Assembly (NCBI GenBank): GCA_021399435.1
Contig: JAJTUP010000011.1
Span: forward strand, 1,302,001 to 1,366,000
Length of the DNA stretch: 64,000 bases
Direction of reading: 5' to 3'
Source: Diaporthe sp. PMI_573
Lineage: Eukaryota; Ascomycota; Sordariomycetes; Diaporthales; Diaporthaceae
The notes under the pieces are model-generated. The model had not been told where the DNA came from. It searched no databases and was given only the letters and a program-made list of their open reading frames with translations. The position numbers and the translations under genes are program-made. Positions 35,353-45,844 of this stretch are shown here, piece after piece. Every line of letters starts with the position of its first letter. Positions within the stretch are counted from its first letter, which is position 1.

Positions 35353-35706
35353 GAGCCTGAGGTTTCCGACCGAGTAGAGACGAGCGGCGACCGCGACGCA
35401 TCGGATGGACAATCCTCCCAGGAATATGATAACTGGGATGATGATTTCGATTCAGAATCTGATTCTGAATCTTGCGGAGGTAATCAGGGACAAAACGGCA
35501 TCGAGTACGCCGCGCCGTCTGATCTTTCTTTTGGAGTCTGCCTGCTCCATAAGTTCGACGTGGGACCCTGGTACTGCAACGCTGCCAATGACTACTTCGA
35601 AGAGTCGTTCGCGTTGCCGCGCCGGAACCATTGTTCAGACTCCTTTACGCAGTCTCGTCTTCGTCATGTTCAGGGCATTGAGGACATCGAGCAGGACGAG
35701 GGATAG
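35353..35706 (+). other. In-frame coding-like extension beyond the TAG stop
   Basis: Directly after the TAG, 117 codons stay open in the same frame to a TAG at 35704-35706. The translation is acidic and continues the style of the upstream protein (EPEVSDRVETSGDRD, NWDDDFDSESDSESC), then becomes more ordered (LSFGVCLLHKFDVGPWYC, NDYFEESFALPRRNHC) and ends GIEDIEQDEG. This is what would be left if a CAG or similar codon had mutated to TAG, or if the stop is read through. No GT-AG intron could remove just the stop: no GT occurs in the 100 bases before it. Confidence 0.6.
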
Positions 35707-36164
35707 GCGCTACAGGATGGAGCGGGGGTGTGAATACGGGCTGGCTCTCTGCCTGAAGGGGAAAAGAAAAAAGGCTCATGTCGTATACATAGGGCCAGGA
35801 ATCGCAGCCTCGTGGAGGAGTCGATCCACTATAGGTTTGACCGGAGGGCAAATGATGACCGGAATGCTGAATGAGATACGAAAGTAATGTAAATTCAAAG
35901 GCTACTTTATTATGAAAGTCTAAAAAGGTCCCTCAGATCTTGAACGATTTTCCAAACACGTAGATAGGTGATGTCGTTGTGTGGCTCGTGCATGCTCTGA
36001 TCACCAATGTCGATGGTGACAGAACACAACAGTCGCCTAGCCGTATGATACGTAAGCCTCAGCGCCACAGTATGTTCCCATGCGTGCAATATATGCCATG
36101 TCACTATGCCACAGGTGGACTTGAAAAGTCACTGCTTGGTCTTGTTTACCGGAGGATCAATTCA
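35707..36164. other. Intergenic
   Basis: 3' region of the orphan gene. No further feature. Confidence 0.4.
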
Positions 36165-37690
36165 AGACCACTGCTATGGTCAGCAGCCAAATATACGCGG
36201 ATCATTGCTAGTCTGAAAGGCGGAATTCTAGTAACCAACCGGGAGAATAAACCGTCTGCTTGATAGTGCACACTAGAGGGCAGAAGGCTGGCTCCGGTCA
36301 AGATCCGCCAGATATACACGGAGAGCTAGGTCTCCGCCGGACAATCAGCGACTCGATATATGCCAGTCATAGGGTCGCCCAAGGGCTTAAATACTAGCCA
36401 CCTGTCCGTCCAAGTGCACATTTTGGTGGGAATTAGATCTTGATTTTAATGCGTGCAAGAAGTAGGACCGTCATCGTGTTCGCTCATTCGCATCCCGAAA
36501 GAATATCCCGTTCACAATTCTTCTCCCGACGACGTTAGAATTCTATGAAAGCTGAAACTGCACACACCAATCTTTCACGATCATGGCTCCATCAATACCT
36601 ATCTCAGCGGATAACATTTCCTCCACCATGCCCACCTTCAACAACACCCCAGTCGCCGACCGCGCCGCCATCGCCGCTCGGGGCTTCTCGGACTTTGCTT
36701 CGGATCATCCAGTAACAACCGCATCGACAACAGTAGCCATCATACTGATTGCTGGCTTCATCATCCTCTTTCTGATATTCACAGGTATCGAAGAGGGCAT
36801 GTCGCCCCGGGGATCGCCCTCTACGCCCTCGCGCCGCGTACACGGCAACGACGAAGTCGGCTCCCACGCCTTGAACCCTCTGACGCCCCAGAGGAGTGGT
36901 GAAAGGCAGTACTCCCGGCAGGTTGAGAATCGGGCATCGGGTGGAGCCGTTTCAGGAGGGCGAAGTGTGGCGCCCTGGCCATTGGCTGTTCCAGCGCCAG
37001 TCTTGACGCGTACTACAGAACGGCAAGAGGAATCGTCACCGCCCCCGCCGCCATGTAAGCAGCTCCTCGATGAAAGTCTCTTGTTTTGTTTTTTCAAAAG
37101 TGCACCTGCATTATGGGCTGCCTGCGTTGGAGCCTGCTCTTGTCTGCCCAGCCATGGCCTGTCGGACAAATGCATATGATCTCACATGATACAGCTTCGG
37201 AAATTCCCTTATGAATCTGCTTTATCTTATTTGCAGCAAAACTAACTCTTGTGTTTAAGATACGGCCCTTCCGAAATACAACTCGTGACCGAGAATCATG
37301 TGGAAAGGAGATGGTCAGCTATCAGATACGGAGCTACATTGATGTCATTGGAAACGCTGCGCCCGCTGCTTCTGATTCTGCATGGACTATTAAAAGAAAG
37401 ATGTCTTTACACTTTCACGCCCTATGCTAAACCAGACGGTCGAGTGGGTGAGGATTCCTCTCGGGAATCAATGTGCGGCTCTTCCGGAATCTTGCGAAAC
37501 CTTTTCAGGCCGTCGACAGTAAATCGTGGGATACCTTTTACCTGTGTTTTACTGAGGTCAATATGAAGATTATGGTATCTAGGTAGATGAAGAGTATATC
37601 CTGTTATCGGAGAAATCCTCGTGGGGAGTATTTGATGGCTTGAGATGAATGGCAGGAGTTTTAGATGCAAGCTGATGGTCATTGATAGGG
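36165..37690. repeat. Tandem duplication, copy A (better preserved)
   Basis: This block and 37710-39425 share matched landmarks in the same order: AGTCTGAAAGGCGGAA-like near 36210, CAGAAGGCTGGCTC near 36280, ATAACATTTCCTCC near 36611, TTCAACAACACCC near 36637, GCAAGAGGAATCGTC near 37023, TTGATGTCATTGGAAAC near 37338 and GATGGTCATTGAT near 37674. Copy A carries an intact-looking gene. Confidence 0.75.
36583..37430 (+). CDS. Single-pass membrane protein, function unknown
   Basis: Preferred model: exons 36583-37054 and 37237-37430 with a 182-nt intron (GTAAGC donor, TTATTTGCAG acceptor), giving 221 residues. Reading through the donor instead ends at 37179 with 198 residues. The N-terminal 45 residues are Ser/Thr/Ala-rich and probably extracellular. 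One helix follows (TTVAIILIAGFIILFLIFTG), then a basic, disordered cytoplasmic part with SPRGSPSTPSRR and a Pro run. The spliced second exon encodes KLTLVFKIRPFRNTTRD and SYIDVIGNAAP. Homology with the neighbouring copy extends into this exon, which supports the spliced model. No known domain; the layout resembles small fungal wall-sensor-like or orphan membrane proteins, but no function is claimed. Confidence 0.55.
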
Positions 37691-37709
37691 TTGTTTAACC
37701 GAGGTCTAG

Positions 37710-39425
37710 TTTAAGACTGTTCCTATAGTTGGCAGCTAAATAGATGTGGATCGCTGGTAGTCTAAGGCTGAAGGCCAGTAAACAAGAAAGCGAGTAAACC
37801 ATGTACTGCTAGTGCCTACTAGTAGACAGAAGGCTGGCTCTCGTCATGATCTGCTAATTAGATATATACAGAGAGCATGCCTACATAGTCTCCACCATAC
37901 GATTGGCAACCAGATGTTAGACAGTCACGGGGTGGTCTAAGGCTTCTGTATCAGTTATGTGTATGTTCACCAACAAATAATTGGCACTATTAGATCACGA
38001 GGTTGCTGTATCTACAAAAATGATACCATTCTCTCACTCACATTTCCCCCCAACTAAACTATTCACATTTATCCACACAACATCGTCAAGATCCAGCACA
38101 ACCCCTAACAACAAAAACTAATTTGTAAACTATTTGTATTCTTTGAGTGACTCTGCTAAGCCGGAACAACAATGAGTATCTTGTAAGGACAAGGGAGATT
38201 CTGTATTATAGACAATTAGGTATGGTGAGATTTTCTATCTATCTAAGGCTGTAGACAGCGACTTTCCAATCAATTTCTGCAAACCAGCGTTGTGTAGGAA
38301 GTCACCATGTTACACTACAAGTGTTAGATTTGAACCGTGCCTAGTCTATTCGCGTAGGTGTTGTGGATAACCTATGAAATTGTCAAGGTTGAAGCCATCG
38401 CAAGGCACGAGCAACCTAGTCTGACGCCGTCAAGTACTATGTCAAATGCCTTCATTGTGTGACTCAGGCCTTTAAACTTCCCAAAATGAATGTGATAAAA
38501 GCCTCCATGTCCCAGAAACATCTGGGAAAACCAATCTATGATTATGATTCCCCATTCCCTACTGCAGCGAATAACCTTTCCTCCCTCACGACCACTTTCA
38601 ACAACACTCTAGTCGCCGAGCACGAAGTCACGGCGCTTCTACACTGTGCCATCGTTTTAGTAATACCCGGAGTTATTCTTCCGGTCGTCATCCTTTTGTT
38701 CCTTAGACATCAAACACGCCAAATCGAGCCAGCAACCACCAACCATGCCCTCGGGCCACGTATATTGCCAAGCCAGTACCCACCCCTATGAAAGAGAAGA
38801 TTTCTAAGCAGCCTACTTGCCAGGAGATTGAGGATCTTGCATTGGCAACCGCGAGTCGGGACGCTTGACTGTTTCGGAAGCAAGCCGTCCAACATCAGCC
38901 GTGGCCCACGCTTCAGATAGGCAAGAGGAAACACGGCCGCTGCTGCCATGCAAGCAGCTTCGTGACAATCTTGCTTGAATTTATTTCTATTTTGAACTTG
39001 TCGTATGGACGGAGGATATTGCTACCTGACTTTGAGTCCCTTCCTGGGTGCAGCCTTCGAGCGGCTCTAGAGCACATAATGCCACACAACAACAATTTTG
39101 TCATTATTTTGATTCATTCTGTGACAACAAAGCGACAGATCTGCGTCCACCGAAGTACAAGCTTGAGCAATGACAGGGAAACACATGGACACTACCTGGG
39201 TCGGCAGCAAGCGATCTGGTACACAGTTGCATTAATGTCATTGGAGACATCATAGTGCGACCTTATGCGCCTGAATTTCACTGGGCCGAGGCCACCACCA
39301 TTCCAGTGGACATGACGGCAAGAGAGCGGACTATGCCACTGTCTGGGCAGCTTCTTAAAGGGCACACTTGAAGGACAGATATGAACGGCAAGAGCTTGGG
39401 ATGCAAGTTGGATGGTCATTGATTC
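37710..39425. repeat. Tandem duplication, copy B (decayed)
   Basis: Direct repeat of 36165-37690 in the same orientation. Matches include CAGAAGGCTGGCTCTCG near 37827, ATAACCTTTCCTCCC near 38571, CAACAACACTCTAGTCGCCGA near 38600, GGCAAGAGGAAACACGG near 38919, TTAATGTCATTGGAGAC near 39232 and GATGGTCATTGATTC near 39411. Many differences from copy A are C-to-T or G-to-A, and insertions are present, so decay is probably RIP-like plus drift. Confidence 0.7.
38486..38791 (+). pseudogene. Decayed paralogue of the membrane protein at 36583
   Basis: Open frame from ATG 38486 to a stop at 38791. NNLSSLTTTFNNTLVAEHE matches DNISSTMPTFNNTPVADRA of the upstream copy, and a membrane helix (VLVIPGVILPVVILLFL) is retained. 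The middle region is shortened, the basic tail is cut, and the second-exon match near 39232 is out of frame with a stop. The donor position has GCAAGC where copy A has GTAAGC. Probably non-functional, although a short membrane peptide could still be made. Confidence 0.55.
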
Positions 39426-39634
39426 ATTAATTATCTGAATGATGTAGGGTGAAGTCTGCATTCACCAAGACGAGGTCTGTGCCTCGAACCAAAAATACCT
39501 GGGTTGGGAGGGATGCGACTAAAACCCGATTAAGCATCCTCCCTCGTCTCATCAAAGACACACTAAACTCACACGCATCACCGCTTAGAGCGCCTCAAAG
39601 CATAGGCACGCTTTCCCCGTGGTCCCCGTGATTT

Positions 39635-41787
39635 CTAGTTCTGGAGCGCCTGGTTCAGCCTGTCCTTCTTGACCTGCTCCTCGCTGGTGACCACCAGGTA
39701 CTCCCACCTCTTGCGCACGGTGGTGTAGCCGAAGAGGTACGAGCCGCCGTGGTCGACCATGTACTCTGCCACCAGCTTCCACGGCACGTTGTCCCGGGTG
39801 ATCTCGTCGGCGTTCTTGGTGAGCTTGACCACGGCTCGCTTGAGGAGCTTGTCCTGCGGTGTTGGGGGTGAAGAGGTTAGTTTCACACATGCATGATTAG
39901 ATGGGATGGTATGGGGTTAGAGCACTCACATCAATCTCCTGGAACTCAGGCTTCCGCACCCTCGCCTCCTTGGGCTTGGTCAGGGTGCGGAAGCGACCCC
40001 GCAGCGTCGACTCGGCCTCGGTGAAGCTGCCCTGCTTGCGGATCTCCTTGTATGTCATGCCTGCCAACTTGGACTGCACCAGGTACTCGTCCTTCTCGGA
40101 GCGGGGCGGAAGGGCCGCGTTGGACGCCGCTGCGGCGCCGCTGGGGCCACCACCAGCAGCGCTCGTGGCAGCCTTGGACGCCTTGGACGCCTTGGACGCA
40201 GACACCGACGCCGACACAGACGACGCCTTGCCGTGGGTACTGCCTGCCTTGGCGCGGTGGTCGGATTTGCCTGTGTGCTGGTTGCTGTGGTGGTGGTGGT
40301 GAGAGGACGACTGGGGCTTGGACTGGGCGTGTGAAGACTGCGACATGGCTTTGGCCTTTGCCTTTGACTTCTTGGAGCTGGGCGCCGAGGACTTTTCGCC
40401 GGTCGCGTCGCCTCCATGTCGGCGCTTCGGTCCCCCGCTGGAGCCGCTCGTCTTGGAGTGCGGCGCCTTGTCGGGCAGCTGCTTCCGACCCGCCGAGTTG
40501 ACCTTGCTGTTTGATTCACGCGTCGCCTGCCACACAGAGGATGGCAGCATGTCCTTCTGGGACACAGGAGCGATGGGCTGCGGCACCTCGGTGTCGCTGT
40601 CCATCCGGAAAGGGTTGGACAGCGACTCAGAAGAGGACGAGCTGGGGAGGCTCGGTCCTGCGTTGAGGTGCAGCATCTTGGGGGAGACGGTCTGCGGCTC
40701 TGGGAAGATGCCGCGCGCATTGACGGGGAAGTCGTGTGCAGGCGAGCGCGACAGGAAGGCCTGCGGGATGGCGCCGAGGTTGTGGCCGGACGGCACCTCG
40801 GACGGGAAGACAGAAGGGCTGTGGAAGCACTCCTCCCTCGCGTCCATGTCCATCATGTCCGGGGGCCCGATGGAGGACGAGAAGCTGCCGAACACGGTGT
40901 TGGGCGAGCTTCCGTTCACGCGACAGCTGGACGAGGAAGAGCTGTCGATGTTGGGCGCGCCGCCTATCGTCGGACCGAGGTCGAACGATGGGGAGAAGGC
41001 CGGGTTGTTTGGAAACACGGGAAGGCCATGGGCCAGCTCCTCCGGAAACCCGTATGCCTGCATGTACTCATTGCTGAGAGCAGGTACTGGTGGGGCCCAT
41101 CTCTGTGAGCCTCGAGCGTTGATTGATCGGGACAAGTTGTGATTGACGTTGGCCGAGTTCGACGGCACGCTCCACAGGTCCTCCGTGTTGGCCGCGCCCG
41201 GCTCTGTCTTCAAGCCACCAGTGCTAGGGTTCGCATTGGTCTGGCGGCGGGCATGGGCATTGACATGGTTGTTGCTAATCGAGGACGGAAGTGAGACACG
41301 GTTTGAGCCGTGGCCAGGTGCTGGTGCCAACGCGAACTCGTTGAGTCCAGCGCCGCTGGCAGTCGGTCCACGAAATGCATCGTTGGGGTCTTCCATCTGT
41401 CAGAGAACCCGAGGTCAGTGTCCACTATTTCCCGAGACATGAGACAAAGGATCAAAGGAAAACAGAGCAGAGGAGTCTCACGTTCTGAAACCACACCATG
41501 GACTGGTCAAAGTCGTTGGCCCGAGGATGGTACTGTTGAGACTCGGTTCTCTGTCCCTTGATAAAGCTGCCATGGGCGTTGTCACTGCGACCGGTCGGCA
41601 TGTTCTGGAGGTTAGCACGAAAAGCAGCCTGTTTTCCTGCCAAGACGTAGAGATTCTGGAGATTCTGCTTCAGGAACAGGTTCGGGTTTGCGAGGTCAAA
41701 TGCAAAGGAGTTATCTAGCGATGGACCCCAGACACCTTGCCCTTGGTTTGAGACGGCCCCGACGGGACCTGCGCCTGTGATAAACAT
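39635..41787 (-). CDS. Myb/SANT-like DNA-binding regulator
   Basis: Three exons on the minus strand, 41787-41482, 41396-39930 and 39853-39635, with introns of 85 and 76 nt. The total is 663 residues. The N-terminal 500 residues are low complexity (Ser, Pro, Asn, Gly) with a basic SKKSKAKAKAMSQSS stretch that could act as a nuclear signal, a His run, and repeated SKA units. The C-terminal 120 residues are the conserved part: KDEYLVQSKLAGMTYKEIRK and STLRGRFRTLTKPKEARVRK, then across the last junction LLKRAVVKLTKN, VPWKLVAEYMVDHGGSYLFG and TVRKRWEYL. This has the tryptophan and spacing expected of Myb-like repeats in filamentous-fungal regulators. Predicted nuclear transcription factor; target genes unknown. 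The long GC-rich upstream frame to 42400 has no ATG and is taken as leader. Confidence 0.82.
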
Positions 41788-44700
41788 CTTGCTGACCTGG
41801 GCCCTCCAGCTGGTGTCTGCGAGTGTTCTTGGTGGGGTCGACAGTTGGGCGACCCAGCTCCTCGCCGTCGCCGAGATTGTCCTGAAGGTGACGTTGGGCG
41901 AGTGGATTTTGAGTATTCCTCACCGCTGATGTTGTGCGATCTGTGTTGACGTCGCTCTGTGCGGCGTCTCTGCCTAACGAACTTGTCGTGCTCTGGTCTT
42001 TGCCCCACCAGTGTCTCTCTGCTGACCTTGGGTAGGCTGGATGGTATCGCGAAGATGGGATGATCGCTGTTGACAAGGCCGCATCAGTGAGAGTTGCGGT
42101 AGAGTGACGGGTTTCTGCTGGAGAGTAAGGCGTGTAAGGCAATTGGTTCTTGAGAGAGAGGCGGTCTGGAGATCTGGTTCCGTATGCGGGTTCAAGGCAA
42201 GCTGCCGAGTAAGGCCGCCGAACTGTTGGGCAGAGCTGAGAGTTTCGGAGGGGTAACGTCTCAGGCTGCAGAGAGCAGAAAGGCGCCGCTGGATTGGGTC
42301 TGCCTGATCTTGGGTCAAGGGCTGAGGCTTTGGTTGCAAGCGTGCGCAAACGTCTTCGCAAACCTAGCGCCTTCGAAAATTGAGTCTTGGTACGAGGCAC
42401 GAGGCCAGGCAGCGGGTGATAATTGGAATCGTTGCCAGCTCACCACACGACAATTGATGGCTGAAAGATATTGGAGAAACAAGATGAACCTTGCTGAGGA
42501 TTTCAAAGTTTTATCAGCTTCGCGTTGCCGTAAAGTGAATGGGTGCTTTGAGCTGGCCAGGAAGAGATTGGACGGACGACGTCGGGCCCTCTCCCAGTAC
42601 ACCAGACAGATGACTCTTAATGGTGAGGGCGATGTGGGGACACCCTGCAGCACATGCAATCCAATATTTCCAAAGGTGTGTGTCTGATCTCCCTTCTCTA
42701 CCACCCGTGGTTCGACTCGAATCTGGGGTGAAAGGTAAGACCGCATGCCCATCTTGCCTACAACGGCCTTGTTCCACGGGAGTGAAAGGAGGCATGTTAC
42801 TTGTCAGGTGTGATTCTCACATATCATTCTTGGTGCATTATCATGGGTGTCCTCCCGCCAATAATTTGATAGATGAAGACCGGGTTGTTCGATCTACCAG
42901 CCTACCTTGCGCTCATTGACCTTGGTCTGCACCAACCGGAGGAGACTGAAGAGTCACTCCTCGGCAGGACTGTGATGAGGAGCTCTTCTCAGGAATCCAG
43001 GCGGGAAGTATCAAGTGAACACCTGATTGTACTTTCTACACAAAGTCTAGCATTTGGAACACTGATTTTCTCAGGGGCCCAGAGTTCATTCCGTGTTGTA
43101 ACGATCTGTGTTGTACGCTGGTGGAGTGACAGGATGGGTGCACGACAGTCATGACGGGGCTTGGACGCTCAACTGTCAAGTCAACAGCCGCAGAATCGCT
43201 CGGTACAAACTACATAATACTATGCATGCAAGATCATGCACAGACTCTGCCCATCCGATTGGATTGGATGCCTCTGTTGTTCGTTGGGGATCCCTGGCCC
43301 GTCCCGCCCACGGGTGTGCCTACGTACATTGCACGGTATTCCTGCATGTTTGCCCACTTGATTCCTTTTTGGACACCACATACATGACTAGACTGCTTTG
43401 ACACAGGAGGGAAGCTTGACCACCAGCTAGTAGGGCCTTTCAACATTGAAGAAAGCTGCGCTGAAGAGCACAAGGAGGTCGATAAAGAGGAGGCTTCTGC
43501 GAGTAAACGTGGGAATGAACTGCGGTGTGAGCTCGAAGATGATCAAGCCATCGGGTACCAGCAGCTGTTCGCTACCTCATTCCGTTAGCTGGGCCAGGAA
43601 CTGACGTAACTGAATCGCCCAATCACCCTGGACTGCAAACGAACGCTCTGGGTGGCGATTGCAGCGTTGGGCCTTGACGTGGCTTGCCGTAGCCGTCTCC
43701 TGTATGGCATGAACCCTGGAGGAGACATGCTCGGTAAGGTGAGAGACCACGTTGAGTACAGCCAAGCCGCATGAGGCATTCTCACACGGAAAGATCCGAT
43801 GGCTGTCAGTGGGTGACCTGCAGGCGATGGAGGGTGGGTGGTCCAGGAACCCGGTTAGGTCTATCAGAGAGTCTCCAGCGAGTGCATATGGTGACATTTG
43901 CACTGCATGTTGGAGCAGGTGGGGTCCACCCCCGGCAGCAACCCATCAATATTCGATGCATTACTGGCCAGGAGGAGGACAGTCTCGTGCACTCGGCCGA
44001 CAGACGCATCTCGGACCCCTGGCTGGAGCAAACCGCAGACGATGCTACTGGGTGAAGTCTGGCTGCAGTGAAATCATTCCCCGCACATGTGGTCAAGAAC
44101 TTGAAGATGGTCACACGGGGAGATGGTCTCGATCGGTTACCACAAATCACGGAGAGGAGGGCCCGAAGTTGACAGAAACTCTGCGAAATAGCCTGGGGTA
44201 ATGACGATAGACCACGATTAGAGCCCCGAGATTAGCAGATGAAATTCTGGGGGACGGCACCGTCTTGAAAGAGCTCTTCCACGCATGACCTTGGGAGCAC
44301 TCGGAAGCCAATCTGTCAAGCGATCTGATGCGAACACATTGGCTTTTTTTGTGCTTCAGTGCCTCCCTCAATGCATCAAGTTTGGCATCAGGGTCCGACG
44401 TTTAAGACCGCTCATACTGGACTTGAACTTAACTAGTCCAAATTCATGAGTGTCTCGACATCTACCGCCCTACCACGCCGTATAAACTATGAGGGCTAAC
44501 GATGTTGGCACCCGTGGATACTGTCATGACGCACTGGGGGATTTCCTTCCAGCGTGCCGGGCCCTGAATGAGCGGCCTGCCTTGGTAATGTTTTGTTGTT
44601 GATCTTGTGATTCAACAGTCAGCTACAGGACAACCACATATACGATAACCATCTAACGGACGACGCCCTATAGGATGAGTTATACCTAAGATAACCTCCT

Positions 44701-45085
44701 ACACGATAACCTCCAGTGGGTAACTGGCGAGAAGGATAGTAAGCTATAGAGGCTCCACAAGCGTCCGTTCCGTCATTGCCACCGATCTACGTTCACACCT
44801 CCATCACGATCATTCGCGCCTGCCTTCCCTCGAGCAACCAGCGTCATTCACAAACAATTTGCAAAGATGGCCCGCTCCTTCGGGGTCCAAAAAATATAAA
44901 GACCAAGAGCGAGCCTTCCCACGGCCGGATCGAACCCCGTCACGCAGCCGACGGCGTAGTGTCTGGCACGAGAGGTCGGCCTCTTGGTTCCCACGCATCA
45001 TCAACCCTCATGAGCACGGCTTAGACGTGAAACATTCTACACAGATTTTAGTTTACCACCTGATAGTTCTACCACTGCATTCACC
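41788..45085. other. Gene-poor spacer, 3.3 kb
   Basis: Probably holds the leader of the Myb gene (to about 42,500) and the promoter of the zinc-cluster gene. A minus-strand frame at 43577-43950 (FPCENASCGLAVLNVVSHLT) looks faintly protein-like but has no start, partner exon or recognised domain. The motif GATAACC recurs three times at 44640-44725. Confidence 0.4.
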
Positions 45086-45844
45086 ATGGCCATAAATCCG
45101 GAGGGCTTTCCAAAATGCCACGTCTGCTTCAAGAATGGGCGCACCTGTAACGGTGATCGGCCCTGCAGTAGATGCATCGCACTCAATGGGAAGTGCCGCG
45201 ACGTCGACCAGGATATCCTCGACGAATTTCCCGATCGTGCCCAAAGGGTGTTTGATAACTATAAGCTGAAGGAGCTTACGCGTCGGAAAATCAAGAGAAA
45301 CAAGCGAGCTGCTCTTGCTGCATCCGACGACGAGCAGAATGCTGCAAAGAAGCCCAAGACAGCGAGCGTCGTTGCCGCCGACGCGAGCCAGTACAGCTTG
45401 GAGCACTGTTCCCAGGTCATCAACGAGCTTCTCAGCGACAAATACGCCTCTTGCAGCTCCAACTTCTTGGAACCTGCGGATTACGTTGAGTTGAGCCCTC
45501 AGGATTACCTCATCTTCACGAAGGATCCAATGGATCTGCGTACCATGAAGACGAAGATTGACAATGGCAAGTACAAGACTTCGACGGACTTCGTGAAGGA
45601 TTTCTTGAAGGTGTTAAAGGCTGCCCGGGTGCTTCACAAGAGGATGACTGAGGTCTGTAAGGCAGCGGACAAGCTAGACAAAGTCTTCAGAACGCTCTGG
45701 GATGGGACTGAGGAGTCCGGTGAGGAGACTGAGGAGTCGGGTAGGGAGACTGAGGAGTCCGGTAAGAAGACGTCTGGGGAGCAAGTCGACATGGAAGGGG
45801 ATGATCAGCATGAGCAGGAGGAGCAGGCCCCAAGCGAGATCTGA
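45086..45844 (+). CDS. Zn2Cys6 cluster plus bromodomain-like protein
   Basis: Single exon, 252 residues. Residues 11-37 form a complete Zn2Cys6 pattern (C11-x2-C14-x6-C21-x5-C27-x2-C30-x6-C37), the fungal binuclear zinc DNA-binding domain. A basic stretch follows (RRKIKRNKRAA), a likely nuclear signal. Residues about 103-206 read as a bromodomain: CSQVINELLSDKYAS, FLEPADYVEL, the core DYLIFTKDPMDLRTMKTKID, YKTSTDFVKDF and CKAADKLDKVF. The acetyl-lysine-reading asparagine normally found in the NAxxYN segment is absent (around residues 179-185 the sequence is AARVLHK), and the WPF shelf is reduced to NF, so acetyl-lysine binding is doubtful. The C-terminus has three acidic 7-residue repeats. 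Predicted nuclear, chromatin- or promoter-associated. This domain pairing is unusual to my knowledge. Confidence 0.82.
   Translation: MAINPEGFPKCHVCFKNGRTCNGDRPCSRCIALNGKCRDVDQDILDEFPDRAQRVFDNYKLKELTRRKIKRNKRAALAASDDEQNAAKKPKTASVVAADASQYSLEHCSQVINELLSDKYASCSSNFLEPADYVELSPQDYLIFTKDPMDLRTMKTKIDNGKYKTSTDFVKDFLKVLKAARVLHKRMTEVCKAADKLDKVFRTLWDGTEESGEETEESGRETEESGKKTSGEQVDMEGDDQHEQEEQAPSEI
45704..45766 (+). repeat. 21-bp coding minisatellite, three units
   Basis: Three tandem 21-nt units encode GTEESGE, ETEESGR and ETEESGK at the C-terminus of the zinc-cluster/bromodomain-like protein. The near-identity of the units at DNA level suggests recent expansion and possible length polymorphism. Confidence 0.8.

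Noticed and set aside
40318..41142. 274-codon plus-strand frame opposite the Myb gene
   Set aside because: Antisense of a low-complexity GC-rich exon; no domain features.
41711..42400. 229-codon frame on the minus strand overlapping the start of the Myb gene
   Set aside because: It has no ATG (GTG only) and basic, low-order composition, and it lies in the GC-rich leader of the Myb gene; taken as a chance open frame.
43577..43950. Minus-strand frame with FPCENASCGLAVLNVVSHLT, considered as the end of an AflR-like regulator
   Set aside because: No zinc cluster, start codon or partner exon nearby, and similarity is too vague.
44881..44990. Minus-strand tRNA-like signal: GGTTCGATCC box at 44927-44936, T6 run at 44894-44889, and a 7-bp inverted repeat (44903-44909 with 44981-44987)
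   Set aside because: The T-arm does not form a 5-bp stem around TTCGATC, no A box or anticodon arm fits, and the spacing is wrong for a tRNA. It could be an old Pol III relic but is not supported.
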